Positions 1 through 8,578 of a DNA stretch of 23,014 bases are shown one piece after another. Position 1 is the first letter of the stretch. Every line of letters starts with the position of its first letter. Below the pieces are notes generated by a model. The model was not told where the DNA came from. It made no database searches and worked only from the letters and a program-made list of their open reading frames with translations. A program made the translations under genes and the position numbers. The DNA is from M55B112 sp040880545 (GTDB lineage: Bacteria; Bacteroidota; Bacteroidia; Bacteroidales; GCA-2748055). The stretch spans positions 1 to 23,014 of the forward strand of contig JBBDIE010000110.1 of assembly GCA_040880545.1 (NCBI GenBank). Reading direction: 5' to 3'.

Positions 1-45
1 ATCCCAAAATATCGTTGAATTCCCTGAATAAAAAACGAAGCGCTT

Positions 46-114
46 CCCCCTCTCCACGTGGAGAGGGGGCCAGGGGGTGAGGTCGAACAGAGAGAGGGGG
101 CCAGGGGGTGAGGT
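46..114. repeat. Palindromic G-rich intergenic repeat, one full and one partial copy
   Basis: Positions 46-69 form a perfect 24-bp palindrome centred on CCACGTGG. It is followed by a G-rich tail reading CCAGGGGGTGAGGT (70-83). The 23-bp segment 61-83 is repeated exactly at 92-114, so a truncated second copy without the palindrome lies in tandem. The stretch 52-88 recurs inverted at 22822-22858 with one mismatch, at the other end of the window. The location downstream of the SOD gene and the absence of any reading frame suggest a dispersed intergenic repeat. It could fold as a hairpin in transcripts, but no T-run follows the palindrome, so it is not called a terminator. Confidence 0.85.
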
Positions 115-134
115 ACTACGTACGAAGAAAGCTT

Positions 135-884
135 CTACTTCGCCTCCCCGAAAAGCTTCTCAACCGTTTTCCAGTTCACTACGTTCCAGAAGTTCTTGAT
201 GTACTCGGGACGTTTGTTCTGGTAATTGAGGTAGTAGGCGTGTTCCCATACATCCAGGTTCAGAATGGGTGTACCCTTTACTTCGGCAACATCCATAAGC
301 GGATTATCCTGGTTGGCCGTGGAAGTAATTTTCAACGATCCTTCCTCATCCACGATCAGCCATGCCCAACCTGAACCAAACTGTGATGCTGCTGCGCCAG
401 AGAATAGTTCCTGAAAAACCTTAAATGACCCAAAATCTTCTTCGATGGCAGCCAGTAATTCTCCTTCGGGCAGGCCTCCTCCATCGGGCGACATGAAGTC
501 CCAGAAAAGTGCATGGTTAAAATACCCGCCCCCGTTGTTCCTGATATTCGAACTGTACATGGATACATTGGCGAAAATTTCGTAAATATCCTTCGTTGCG
601 ACCTCCTCATCAGCAAGCGCCGCGTTGAACTTGCTGGTATAGCCCGCATGGTGCTTGCCAAAATGCAGTTCCATGGTCTGTTTGTCGATATAAGGCTCCA
701 GGGCGTCAAAACTGTAAGGCAGATCCTTCTGCTTAAATCCGTCGTCACCTACAGGAATAAGTGATGCTACATACGATTCCTTCCCTTTTCCGTTTGCATT
801 GGTACAGGATGAGATGACAACCGCCGTGAGTAGCACAACTGCTCCAAGCAGGATTGCTGATTTTCTTAATATTTGTTTTTCCAT
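135..884 (-). CDS. Superoxide dismutase (Fe/Mn family), predicted exported lipoprotein
   Basis: Converts superoxide to hydrogen peroxide and oxygen. From the ATG at 884 the protein is 249 residues. It opens with a lysine/arginine-bearing N-terminus, a hydrophobic stretch (about 10-24) and a lipobox-like VISSC with Cys27, so it is predicted to be a lipoprotein outside the cytoplasm. The SOD fold follows from about residue 54. Metal ligands visible are His74 (MELHFGKHH), His124 (YFNHALFW), Asp211 and His215 (DVWEHAYY). GGG before the second ligand and Gln192 in ANQDNPL are Mn-type second-sphere features, so Mn or cambialistic use is more likely than strict Fe. The frame stays open upstream to 968, but only the 884 start puts the signal peptide at the N-terminus. 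It is probably transcribed alone, 125 bp after the preceding gene. sodA/sodB naming is not decidable here. Confidence 0.93.
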   Translation of the reverse strand: MEKQILRKSAILLGAVVLLTAVVISSCTNANGKGKESYVASLIPVGDDGFKQKDLPYSFDALEPYIDKQTMELHFGKHHAGYTSKFNAALADEEVATKDIYEIFANVSMYSSNIRNNGGGYFNHALFWDFMSPDGGGLPEGELLAAIEEDFGSFKVFQELFSGAAASQFGSGWAWLIVDEEGSLKITSTANQDNPLMDVAEVKGTPILNLDVWEHAYYLNYQNKRPEYIKNFWNVVNWKTVEKLFGEAK

Positions 885-1009
885 AGTGATTTGATTGTTT
901 GTTATTTGTAACATAGAAGTGGCAGTTTTGTTTAATTTTTCCCCATAAAAATACTGAATAGAGGACATTACAGTGACTGCAATTCGACCTTTTAAACTAA
1001 TGGGGAAAA

Positions 1010-4000
1010 TCAGGATTCCGGCGTTACTTTTTTGCCGTCACCCACAAGGATCACTCCACGGTTGCTTTTACCGTCGATCTTGATATTGAGGGGATGGGTG
1101 AAGCGAACGTGCCGGATCAGGTCATCCTCGTAGATGACCTTCTGCTTTGCAAGGATTCCCAGGTTATAAAACCCATCCTGTATATATGGGTTGATGGTCA
1201 TGTACCCCACCCTGAATGAGGTGAGGTTCTGGAAAAAGTGTGTTCCCTGGCTCGGATCAATGCGGTAGTTTTCAAGGCCCGATTCAATAATGACACGTGC
1301 TTCAGATATCTGCGCCCATTTGACGGGTATGCCCAGCCACGGATCGGCTGAGCCCCAGCGTCCCGGTCCCACCAGTACATAATTGAGGTTTCCGGCTCTG
1401 AACCCGGCATTGAGTTCATCCATCTTTTTGGCAACCTTCTTGCTCTTCGCCGCATCCCAGGTCTCCGGATTGATATATACAAAATCCCTTATCCCGGGAA
1501 ATATTCCATTGCCCAGGGCTGTGTTGGAACTGATAACAGTCTTAGATTCATCAAGTTCATCGATCCGGATATCACTTGCCTGGTCCGACTCCACGATCGG
1601 CCTGATCTGCAGCAGGTTAAACACATGTCGTTTTTCCTTGTTGTTACTCATGTTCACAGCAAACTCAATTTCAATGGGAAGATTCATCTCTTTCTGCCCA
1701 ATCTCAAGCAGGTCCTTCAGAATATCTGCCAGCGGAAATGTATTGTGTTGTAATATTCCGGCAAATGTCAGTAATTTTTTTCCTTTGCCATGTATGCCGT
1801 CCCGTAGAATATCATTGTTATAATCATAGACAGAAACAACGTATTTCAGTGAGGGGTCTTCCTTTATATTCCGCACATTTACTTTCAGCAGGTTGATCCC
1901 GTCGTTGGTTGAAGCGGTAAACTTCTTCTCGTCCATATCCAGCGCATAAAAATAGCGTTGGGTCTCCTTCAGTGCCAGGGAATTGGACGATAATTGCAAT
2001 ATTTTATTGGGGTAGTTTGGTGAAAACCGCAGGGCCAGCCCTCCATCCACGATATATTTTCCCAGTCCGTATGCTATTTTGGCTATGCCGTCTTCGGGTT
2101 TTTCCGGTGCAATGGGATAGAAATTGATGGATCTGGCAATTCCAGACAGAGTAGGATAATACATATCTCCGTAGGGTGATCCGCACACTTCCTGTAAGAC
2201 GATGCCCATCTTCTCCTCATCAATCACGTTGGCAGTGGCCTCGATATATGCTTTGCTGCTTTTGAAGTAGACCGAGGCATAGACCGACTTGATCGCCATG
2301 GTAAGAATTTCCATGGTATAGGCCCGGTCGTTCTTGTTGACAGGGATCATATAGGTGGAGTAAATTCCGGCAAAAGGCTGATAGTGTGAATCCTCGAGCT
2401 TGCTTGATGACCTGATTGCAATGGGTGCGGAGAAATACGAAAGCAGGGTGTAAAGATCCTGGTGTAATTCACCCGGGAACCTGGCATTGATGAAATGATC
2501 CAGAATCTCCTCATCTGTCCTGTCGGAAAGGCCTATTTTATATAAGTCGTTCATCTCCATGAAGGCATCGAAGACATCAGTACTCAATACGATGGTCCTG
2601 GGTACCGTAAAAGCCACATTTTCATATTTGTAGAAAAGCTTGTGTTTCTGAATAACCGAATCGATAAATGCCAGACCGCGCGCTTTCCCACCAATTGATC
2701 CTTCCCCGATCCTGGAAAAAGTTTTGTAGTTGTCGTAGGTGGTCCTGTCGAATACGGCAATGATCCCCCTTCCTTTACTGATCCGGAAGCTTGAGATAGC
2801 TTCATAGAGATAATTGCGGATCTCCTCAATATTACCGAAATCCTCGCTGTTCAGGTATTTAAACAGCTGAGCCACTGGGAATATCGCCCTGGCATTCAGC
2901 CATTTGGAAAAATCGTTTTTGGCCGCATGGAAGGATAAGACTCTTTCTGGAATTTCAGAAATCTTTTTCTGAAATGTCTGCAGATCATGGGCCTTGCATA
3001 TTACCTCTCTTGTGTCGGGGTCCAGGAAGTTGAATTCCCCGAAACCAAAATGGTGGATAATATAATTCCTGATCTCCAGGGAGAGTCCTTTGGAATATTT
3101 ATGGACAAACCCTGCGCCCAGATTTTCGGCCAGTTCGGTGTTGGTTATATCCGATGACTGGAGTAGTACCGGCATATGGGGGTCATTCCTGCGTATCTCC
3201 TCCACCAGTTTCAGCCCCAGCTTCTCCTTGGTGTCCCGTTTATTATTTTTCTTAAAACTCACATCCGATATTATTCCCAGCATGTTGTCCCCGTACCTGC
3301 GGTAAATATCAATGGCCTCATCGTAGGTTTTGGCAAGTAATATTTTTGGGCGACCGCGCATTCTGAGCATCCGCTGGTGTTCGTTCAGCGCCTCCTTCAT
3401 GAACTCCCGTGATTGCTGCAGTACGATCCTGTACAGCTCCGGCAGGTAACTCGAAGTATACCTGATGGAATCCTCCACAAGCATGATGGCCTGCACTCCC
3501 ACTTCATCAATGTCGTGGTCGGCATTCATTTCATCCTCGATCAGTTTTATGATTGCCAGGAGAAGGTCGGCGTTTCCCAGCCAGCAGAAGACATAATCGA
3601 TGGCGGAAAGGTCCTCTTTTTCAAGGCGCAGGCTAACCTCCCTGTTAAAGTGGGTAAGTACAACGATGGGGATATTTTCATACGCTTTCCTGATCCTTTT
3701 TGCCAGGTTAAAGGGGTCGATATCCGCAATGTTCAGCATCTCGATCACTAGGTCGATCTCTTGCTCCTCCAGTATTTCAAACGCCTCACTGGAGGTGTTT
3801 GCCTGGATAAATGTGGGTGGATAGCGAAGGTTGAGGGACACATACTCGTTAAAGATCTGTTCATCAATCCGGCCATCTTCTTCCAACATGAAAAAGTCGT
3901 AGTTACTGCTGATAATCAACACCTTTCTAATACGGTTTTGCATCAGAAGATTGAAAGCTGTATGACTGAAGTCGATTGTCGGGTGACCTAAATCTTTGTT

Positions 4001-4012
4001 TCTGTGATCCAT
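1010..4012 (-). CDS. Receiver-receiver-PPDK ATP-grasp fusion protein (PEP synthase-like, no phosphohistidine domain)
   Basis: 1000 residues. About 28-160 is a degenerate receiver: the acidic pair is lost and Met92 occupies the phosphoacceptor position. About 173-320 looks like an intact receiver with Glu180/Asp181, Asp250 (IISDV), Ser286/287 and Lys305. From about 430 comes a PPDK/PEP-synthase N-terminal ATP-grasp: GGKA (Lys443), AIRSSS (Arg534), FAG, LQEV and a closing QIRP (802-805). The usual phosphohistidine motif (GGxTSHA) and PEP/pyruvate barrel are absent. The C-terminus instead has GPGRWG (882-887) and GTHFF (His925). The start overlaps the stop of the upstream paralogue by 25 nt, implying translational coupling. 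Annotated relatives are usually called PEP/pyruvate-binding domain proteins; the true reaction is unknown to me. Phosphorylation-controlled ATP-dependent phosphotransfer is an inference. Confidence 0.85.
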   Translation of the reverse strand: MDHRNKDLGHPTIDFSHTAFNLLMQNRIRKVLIISSNYDFFMLEEDGRIDEQIFNEYVSLNLRYPPTFIQANTSSEAFEILEEQEIDLVIEMLNIADIDPFNLAKRIRKAYENIPIVVLTHFNREVSLRLEKEDLSAIDYVFCWLGNADLLLAIIKLIEDEMNADHDIDEVGVQAIMLVEDSIRYTSSYLPELYRIVLQQSREFMKEALNEHQRMLRMRGRPKILLAKTYDEAIDIYRRYGDNMLGIISDVSFKKNNKRDTKEKLGLKLVEEIRRNDPHMPVLLQSSDITNTELAENLGAGFVHKYSKGLSLEIRNYIIHHFGFGEFNFLDPDTREVICKAHDLQTFQKKISEIPERVLSFHAAKNDFSKWLNARAIFPVAQLFKYLNSEDFGNIEEIRNYLYEAISSFRISKGRGIIAVFDRTTYDNYKTFSRIGEGSIGGKARGLAFIDSVIQKHKLFYKYENVAFTVPRTIVLSTDVFDAFMEMNDLYKIGLSDRTDEEILDHFINARFPGELHQDLYTLLSYFSAPIAIRSSSKLEDSHYQPFAGIYSTYMIPVNKNDRAYTMEILTMAIKSVYASVYFKSSKAYIEATANVIDEEKMGIVLQEVCGSPYGDMYYPTLSGIARSINFYPIAPEKPEDGIAKIAYGLGKYIVDGGLALRFSPNYPNKILQLSSNSLALKETQRYFYALDMDEKKFTASTNDGINLLKVNVRNIKEDPSLKYVVSVYDYNNDILRDGIHGKGKKLLTFAGILQHNTFPLADILKDLLEIGQKEMNLPIEIEFAVNMSNNKEKRHVFNLLQIRPIVESDQASDIRIDELDESKTVISSNTALGNGIFPGIRDFVYINPETWDAAKSKKVAKKMDELNAGFRAGNLNYVLVGPGRWGSADPWLGIPVKWAQISEARVIIESGLENYRIDPSQGTHFFQNLTSFRVGYMTINPYIQDGFYNLGILAKQKVIYEDDLIRHVRFTHPLNIKIDGKSNRGVILVGDGKKVTPES

Positions 4013-7000
4013 AAATTGTTGTTTGCTATATCATCTGAAAGATAGCTTTCATTCAGTACTGCAGAAACCCGCTTTTTACCGTCCATTAACACACTGAGTT
4101 TGTTGGGAAACTCCACATGCTTCAGAAATGTAGTCTCTTCCACCACCAGTTGCCCTTCGAGCATATCCCACTGGATAAAGGAGGTATCCACATCGTGCTG
4201 GATACTGAAATAGCCCACATTCATGGAAGTGACGTTGTGAAAAAAATGGGATCCCAGTGAAGCGTCCAACGGAAAATCCTCCATACTGGTTTCAATAATC
4301 ACCTTCGCCTGGGAGATATCCGACCAGGTAACCGGGATGCCGATAAGCGGGTCGGCCGTTCCCCATCTTCCTGGACCGATCAGGATGAAGTCGCGCTTTG
4401 CAGCACGGAACTTATTATTCAGCACTGAGATTTCCGATGCAATTTCCCTGGTCCTGAATTTGTCGAATACCTCTCTTTTGATGAATACCACGTCGCTGAT
4501 ATTATCGATCTTCCCGTTTCCCATACTACTTTCGGCAAAAATAAGCAGGTTTTCCCTTTCAATTTTTTCCAGGTCAAAACTGAATCCTGTTCCTGTGCCC
4601 AGCATCGGCTTAATCTGAAGAAGATGAAATGACGGTTTGTCATTTTCGGCTAATTCCAGATCCAGTGCATATTCGATTTCAATGGGGGAGCCGAGTGCCT
4701 CTTTGCCCACATCCAGGATCAGCTGGATCGTTTTGGCAAGCGGCACTTTTTCATATTTCAGAATATTGGCAAAATTGATGATGCGCGGTCCGGTTGAAGA
4801 GAGCCCCGGTTCGATCCTGTCATCATCGGCATGGTAGACTGATGCCAGGTGTTTAAGTACGCCATCTCTTTCGGCCCTTGAAATGGGCAATTTTACCAGG
4901 TTGGCTTCACTTCCCTCGTTAACAAAATCGGTATCTGTACTCTTCATATCCAGCGCAAAATATTCCACCTGCGAATCTTTGTGCATTTTCCGGGGAGAAC
5001 TCACCTCCAGTTTGGGATATACCGGGGAGAACCGGTACGATCTCCCTCCGTTCATCACGTAATGGCCCAGTCCCAGTGCTGCCAGGGCAAAGCCATCTTC
5101 GGGCTCCATGTGTGCCACAGGATAGTAATTGTGCGACTGCGCGGTACCGCTCACATGTGGGTAAAACAAATCTCCATGAATCGTACCCACAACTTCCTGG
5201 ATTACAACGCCCATTTTCTCCTCCTCGAGTTTGAAATTAATAGCCTCGAAATAGCTTTTGGAATGGGTTGAATAGATGGAGGCGTAGACTAATTTGATGC
5301 AGTTGGCCAGCTGTTCAACCCTGTTGTTAAAGGATGGATCGTTATTGGGAATTAAATAAGTGTCGAAGATTCCGCTGAATGGCTGGAACGTGGAATCTTC
5401 CAGCAGGCTGGATGAACGAATGGCCAGCGGCTGTTTCAGGTGCTTTACCAGCGATTTCAACTTCTTTTCCAGGGTATAGGAGAGTTTTGCCTCAATGAAG
5501 AGCTTCCTGATCTCCTGGTAACTCAGATCCTCGTGAATCACCTTCTGCAACTCATTTCGCTCCATGAAGATATCGAACTCATCGGTACCCACGATACATG
5601 TCTTGGGCGCCCTTATGTTCAGGTCGGGGATAATTTCGGGGAAATTAAGGTTGTAGATCAGGGTATTGATAAAGGCACAGCCCCGCCCCTTCCCTCCCAG
5701 GGGCCCGGTTCCCATGCTCACGATATTGGATTCATCCAGCAGGGCCGACTCTTCAAAATTAATGATCTTGCCGGTATTGGTTTCATTCCTGTATTTTTTG
5801 ATCACATGCTTGAGGTAGCTCCTGAATTCATCCGGGGTTTTGAAATCCGAAACCTTTACCGGGTAGATCATCTTGGCAATTTTCAATTCACCACGTGCCA
5901 TGAGCCACAGGGAAAAATGGTTCCTGTTCCCGTGGTAGTTAATCGATTCGGGCGGTATGGAATCGATATACTGCTCAAATTCCTTCAGCGATTTGGCCAC
6001 GGCGATCTTCTTTCCAGTGGCATCCTTATATTCAAAATTTCCGAATCCCAGGTGGTGGGAGATAAAGCTGCGGATATCCTGGAGCAGCGTTTCGGAATTT
6101 TTATTGATAAAGGTACATTTCAGTTCATACGCCTTACGGGAGTTGGTTGTATCCGAAGACTGGATCACCGTAGGTATTCCGGGAATCATCTTCCTGACCC
6201 TTTCCACCAGGGAGAACCCGGCAATATTGTCGAGCTTGCCATCCTTGGTAAATGCCACATCGGAAATGAGGCACAGCAGGCTATCCTTGTGTTTTTTTAC
6301 CACCTCCAGCGCCTCTTCAAAACTGCCCGCCAAAAGGATTTTGGGCCTTGCCCGAAGCTGCAGTACCTTGAAGAGGTCGTCGGAACTCACATCATCAATG
6401 ATTCTTTTTGTCTGCTCCATCACAATATTGTACAGCAAAGGCAGGTAACGGGAGTAATATTTTTCCGAATCTTCCACCAGCAGGATGACCTTTACCATAC
6501 CCATGCTTGTGTCGTTGTCCACGTTCACCCTGTCTTCCAGATGTTTTACCATGGCGAAAAAGACACTTGAGTCGCCGTTCCAGACAAAGAGTTTATCCAT
6601 GTTGGCTACGGCAGGATTGGTATGTTTGAATTTCAGTACCTCCCGATCATTGTTGAGCATCACGTAGATGGGAATGTAGGGGTATTCCTGTTTCACACTT
6701 CCGGCAATCACCATGGGAGATACCTTGTCTGTCCCGATCATCAGTATCACCAGGTCGAAATGGTGTGAAGAAAGCTGTTCCATCGCCTCCTCGTAGCTGG
6801 AGGCCCCGGTAACCCTTGGCATGGAAGTGAGGTTCAATTGGTGGTACTCCCCCAGGATATGTTCGGAGAATCGCCCCTCCTTCTCGATACTGAATGCATC
6901 ATAGAGTGTGGAAACCAACAGGATCTCCTTCACCTTGTAGGGCATCAGATCGTGAAAGATATCGCGGCTGGCATTCTGTTTGTTCAGGAATTTCTGGAGC

Positions 7001-7509
7001 AGTTTCCTGGAGTTGATCTCCATGGGGCTCTTCATCTGGCTGATCTCCTTCCTGATAATCTCTTCGTCCACCGAACTTTTCATCAGCTTCCGGGCCTCAT
7101 GGCTGTTCAGAAAGTTTGAAATGATGCTGGCCAGGTTATCCAGCAGGTGTCGCTCCTCTTTCAGGAACGGGCCCTCATCCAGTTCCGGAAACTCCTTCAG
7201 GTAGAAGATCTCAATTTCCCCGTCCTTATTATCAAAGGTATTGAACCGTTCCGACTGCTTCCATTTACTCTCACGGAAGCCCGGGCTTTCGTAGAATTTA
7301 TCTTCGAGCCTGATCCTGGCCACGGTCATTTCCGGGTATTGCCATGCCACGGGGAGGATACGTACAATCTGGTTCAGGGTCTGATCAACCGACCGGTTCT
7401 CACGGATGATCTGGGTGGTCTGATTGATGCATGTAAGCTCCTTTAAACGCTCCTTGCGTTCAGCGATCAACTTTCTGATATCATCTTCTGAGCGCGGCGT
7501 AAGGGCCAT
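3988..7509 (-). CDS. GAF-receiver-receiver-PPDK ATP-grasp fusion protein (PEP synthase-like)
   Basis: 1173 residues, a paralogue of the downstream 1000-residue protein with an extra N-terminal region. Residues about 10-140 resemble a GAF sensor domain preceded by a charged helix. About 193-325 is a degenerate receiver, with Met257 where the phosphoacceptor Asp should be. About 339-485 is a receiver with Glu346/Asp347, Asp417 (LISDV), Ser451/452 and Lys470. The ATP-grasp part starts near 595: GGKG (Lys607), AIRSSS (Arg698), FSG, IQEV, closing with QIKP (965-968) where the usual residue is Arg. The C-terminal region carries GPGRWG (1045-1050) and GSHFF (His1088). No transmembrane segment, phosphohistidine domain or PEP/pyruvate barrel was seen, so it is probably a cytosolic signal-responsive ATP-grasp protein. 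It starts 24 nt after korB, so it is almost certainly cotranscribed with korAB. Confidence 0.85.
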   Translation of the reverse strand: MALTPRSEDDIRKLIAERKERLKELTCINQTTQIIRENRSVDQTLNQIVRILPVAWQYPEMTVARIRLEDKFYESPGFRESKWKQSERFNTFDNKDGEIEIFYLKEFPELDEGPFLKEERHLLDNLASIISNFLNSHEARKLMKSSVDEEIIRKEISQMKSPMEINSRKLLQKFLNKQNASRDIFHDLMPYKVKEILLVSTLYDAFSIEKEGRFSEHILGEYHQLNLTSMPRVTGASSYEEAMEQLSSHHFDLVILMIGTDKVSPMVIAGSVKQEYPYIPIYVMLNNDREVLKFKHTNPAVANMDKLFVWNGDSSVFFAMVKHLEDRVNVDNDTSMGMVKVILLVEDSEKYYSRYLPLLYNIVMEQTKRIIDDVSSDDLFKVLQLRARPKILLAGSFEEALEVVKKHKDSLLCLISDVAFTKDGKLDNIAGFSLVERVRKMIPGIPTVIQSSDTTNSRKAYELKCTFINKNSETLLQDIRSFISHHLGFGNFEYKDATGKKIAVAKSLKEFEQYIDSIPPESINYHGNRNHFSLWLMARGELKIAKMIYPVKVSDFKTPDEFRSYLKHVIKKYRNETNTGKIINFEESALLDESNIVSMGTGPLGGKGRGCAFINTLIYNLNFPEIIPDLNIRAPKTCIVGTDEFDIFMERNELQKVIHEDLSYQEIRKLFIEAKLSYTLEKKLKSLVKHLKQPLAIRSSSLLEDSTFQPFSGIFDTYLIPNNDPSFNNRVEQLANCIKLVYASIYSTHSKSYFEAINFKLEEEKMGVVIQEVVGTIHGDLFYPHVSGTAQSHNYYPVAHMEPEDGFALAALGLGHYVMNGGRSYRFSPVYPKLEVSSPRKMHKDSQVEYFALDMKSTDTDFVNEGSEANLVKLPISRAERDGVLKHLASVYHADDDRIEPGLSSTGPRIINFANILKYEKVPLAKTIQLILDVGKEALGSPIEIEYALDLELAENDKPSFHLLQIKPMLGTGTGFSFDLEKIERENLLIFAESSMGNGKIDNISDVVFIKREVFDKFRTREIASEISVLNNKFRAAKRDFILIGPGRWGTADPLIGIPVTWSDISQAKVIIETSMEDFPLDASLGSHFFHNVTSMNVGYFSIQHDVDTSFIQWDMLEGQLVVEETTFLKHVEFPNKLSVLMDGKKRVSAVLNESYLSDDIANNNLWITETKI

Positions 7510-7533
7510 AATTTCATAGGTTTAACACATTTG

Positions 7534-8565
7534 TCACTCGTCGATCTTAAACGTATTCCCGCTTCTGAGCAGGTCATCCATGTTTTTGATCTTCGAGTTT
7601 TCCTTTGCATCCAGTACCTGCTGATGCATCATCGATTCGAATACCGTTGATTCAGCCGACCTGATCACCCCCATGGCCACCGGAAAATCGGGCAGCCCCA
7701 TTCTTACCAGGTTATAGTGGGTTGAATCGTCGGGGTCCGTGGCGTCGTGCACAATGATGTCCTCTTCCGTAATGCCGTTTTCGCCGATGGTCACCACCTC
7801 CAGTTTGTTCTTGTTGTAGCGCAGACCTTTGTTCCTCTCCTTACCAAAGATCATGGGTTCGCCGTGTTTCAGGAAGATCTGGTGATCGCTCTTCACCTCT
7901 TTGCTGGTGATATCCTTGTGCACCTCATTGGCAAAGATCACACAATTGAGCAACACCTCCACTACCGAAGTGCCTTTATGTGCAGCGGCCTGTAATACCA
8001 CTTCCTTCATCATTTTCGGATCGGTATCCACCACCCTGGCGAAGAAGGTTCCCTGTGCACCCATGGTTAATTCACCCGGCTGAAAGGGGTTTTCGATGGT
8101 CCCTTCGGGCGAGGTTTTGGTAATACTGCCCTTGGGGGTTGTGGGGGAATATTGTCCCTTGGTAAGTCCGTAAATCTTGTTGTTGAACAGGATAATATTT
8201 ACATTGATGTTCCTTCTGATAATATGGATAAAGTGGTTCCCCCCGATGGCCATACTGTCCCCGTCACCGGTCATTACCCAAACGCTCAGATTGGGGTTTG
8301 CCGTCTTGATTCCTGAAGCAATGGCTGATGCCCGTCCGTGCAAACTGTGAAATCCGTAGGTATTGATATAGTATGGGAACCTGGACGAACACCCGATTCC
8401 CGATACAAAGACTGCATTCTCCTTTTTCACACCGGTTTCGGGAAGTGCATTCATAATAGTTGACAGCACTGCATGGGCTCCGCATCCGGCACACCATTTT
8501 ACATCGGTATCCAGTTTAAAATCCTGTCTTGTTAGCGTTCCTGTATCTTTTACTTCTTCTGACAT
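7534..8565 (-). CDS. korB: 2-oxoacid:ferredoxin oxidoreductase, beta subunit (KorB-type)
   Basis: Thiamine-diphosphate and Fe-S subunit of a 2-oxoglutarate (or related 2-oxoacid):ferredoxin oxidoreductase, which interconverts 2-oxoglutarate and succinyl-CoA + CO2 using ferredoxin. From the ATG at 8565 it has 343 residues. Cluster cysteines are visible in WCAGCG (Cys25, Cys28), GIGCS (Cys59) and a later LLNCV. The TPP-binding signature is GDGDS (100-104) followed about 25 residues later by NNKIYGLT. An in-frame ATG at 8604 would overlap korA by 26 nt. The 8565 start is preferred because the family normally begins close to the first cysteine pair and because an A-rich leader precedes it, 13 nt after the korA stop. 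Substrate choice (2-oxoglutarate versus pyruvate or branched 2-oxoacids) rests on family resemblance only. Confidence 0.92.
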   Translation of the reverse strand: MSEEVKDTGTLTRQDFKLDTDVKWCAGCGAHAVLSTIMNALPETGVKKENAVFVSGIGCSSRFPYYINTYGFHSLHGRASAIASGIKTANPNLSVWVMTGDGDSMAIGGNHFIHIIRRNINVNIILFNNKIYGLTKGQYSPTTPKGSITKTSPEGTIENPFQPGELTMGAQGTFFARVVDTDPKMMKEVVLQAAAHKGTSVVEVLLNCVIFANEVHKDITSKEVKSDHQIFLKHGEPMIFGKERNKGLRYNKNKLEVVTIGENGITEEDIIVHDATDPDDSTHYNLVRMGLPDFPVAMGVIRSAESTVFESMMHQQVLDAKENSKIKNMDDLLRSGNTFKIDE

Positions 8566-8578
8566 TTCTTTGGCTTTT

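Noticed and set aside
46..114. Palindrome after the SOD gene as an intrinsic terminator
   Set aside because: The hairpin is strong but no T-run follows on the minus strand, and the same sequence occurs elsewhere as a repeat; kept as a repeat only.
46..114. CRISPR array
   Set aside because: Only two adjacent copies, one truncated, with an 8-bp separation and no cas genes.
885..968. Longer start for the superoxide dismutase at 968
   Set aside because: It would place 28 residues before the signal peptide and hide the lipobox; the ATG at 884 gives a normal lipoprotein N-terminus.
5440..6570. 376-codon open frame on the plus strand, antisense to the GAF-receiver-ATP-grasp gene
   Set aside because: It is fully inside a gene with clear domains on the other strand, shows no recognisable motif, and long antisense frames are expected opposite strongly biased coding sequence.
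1010..7509. Calling the two large proteins true PEP synthase or PPDK
   Set aside because: Both lack the phosphohistidine motif and the PEP/pyruvate-binding barrel, so the enzyme names would claim too much.
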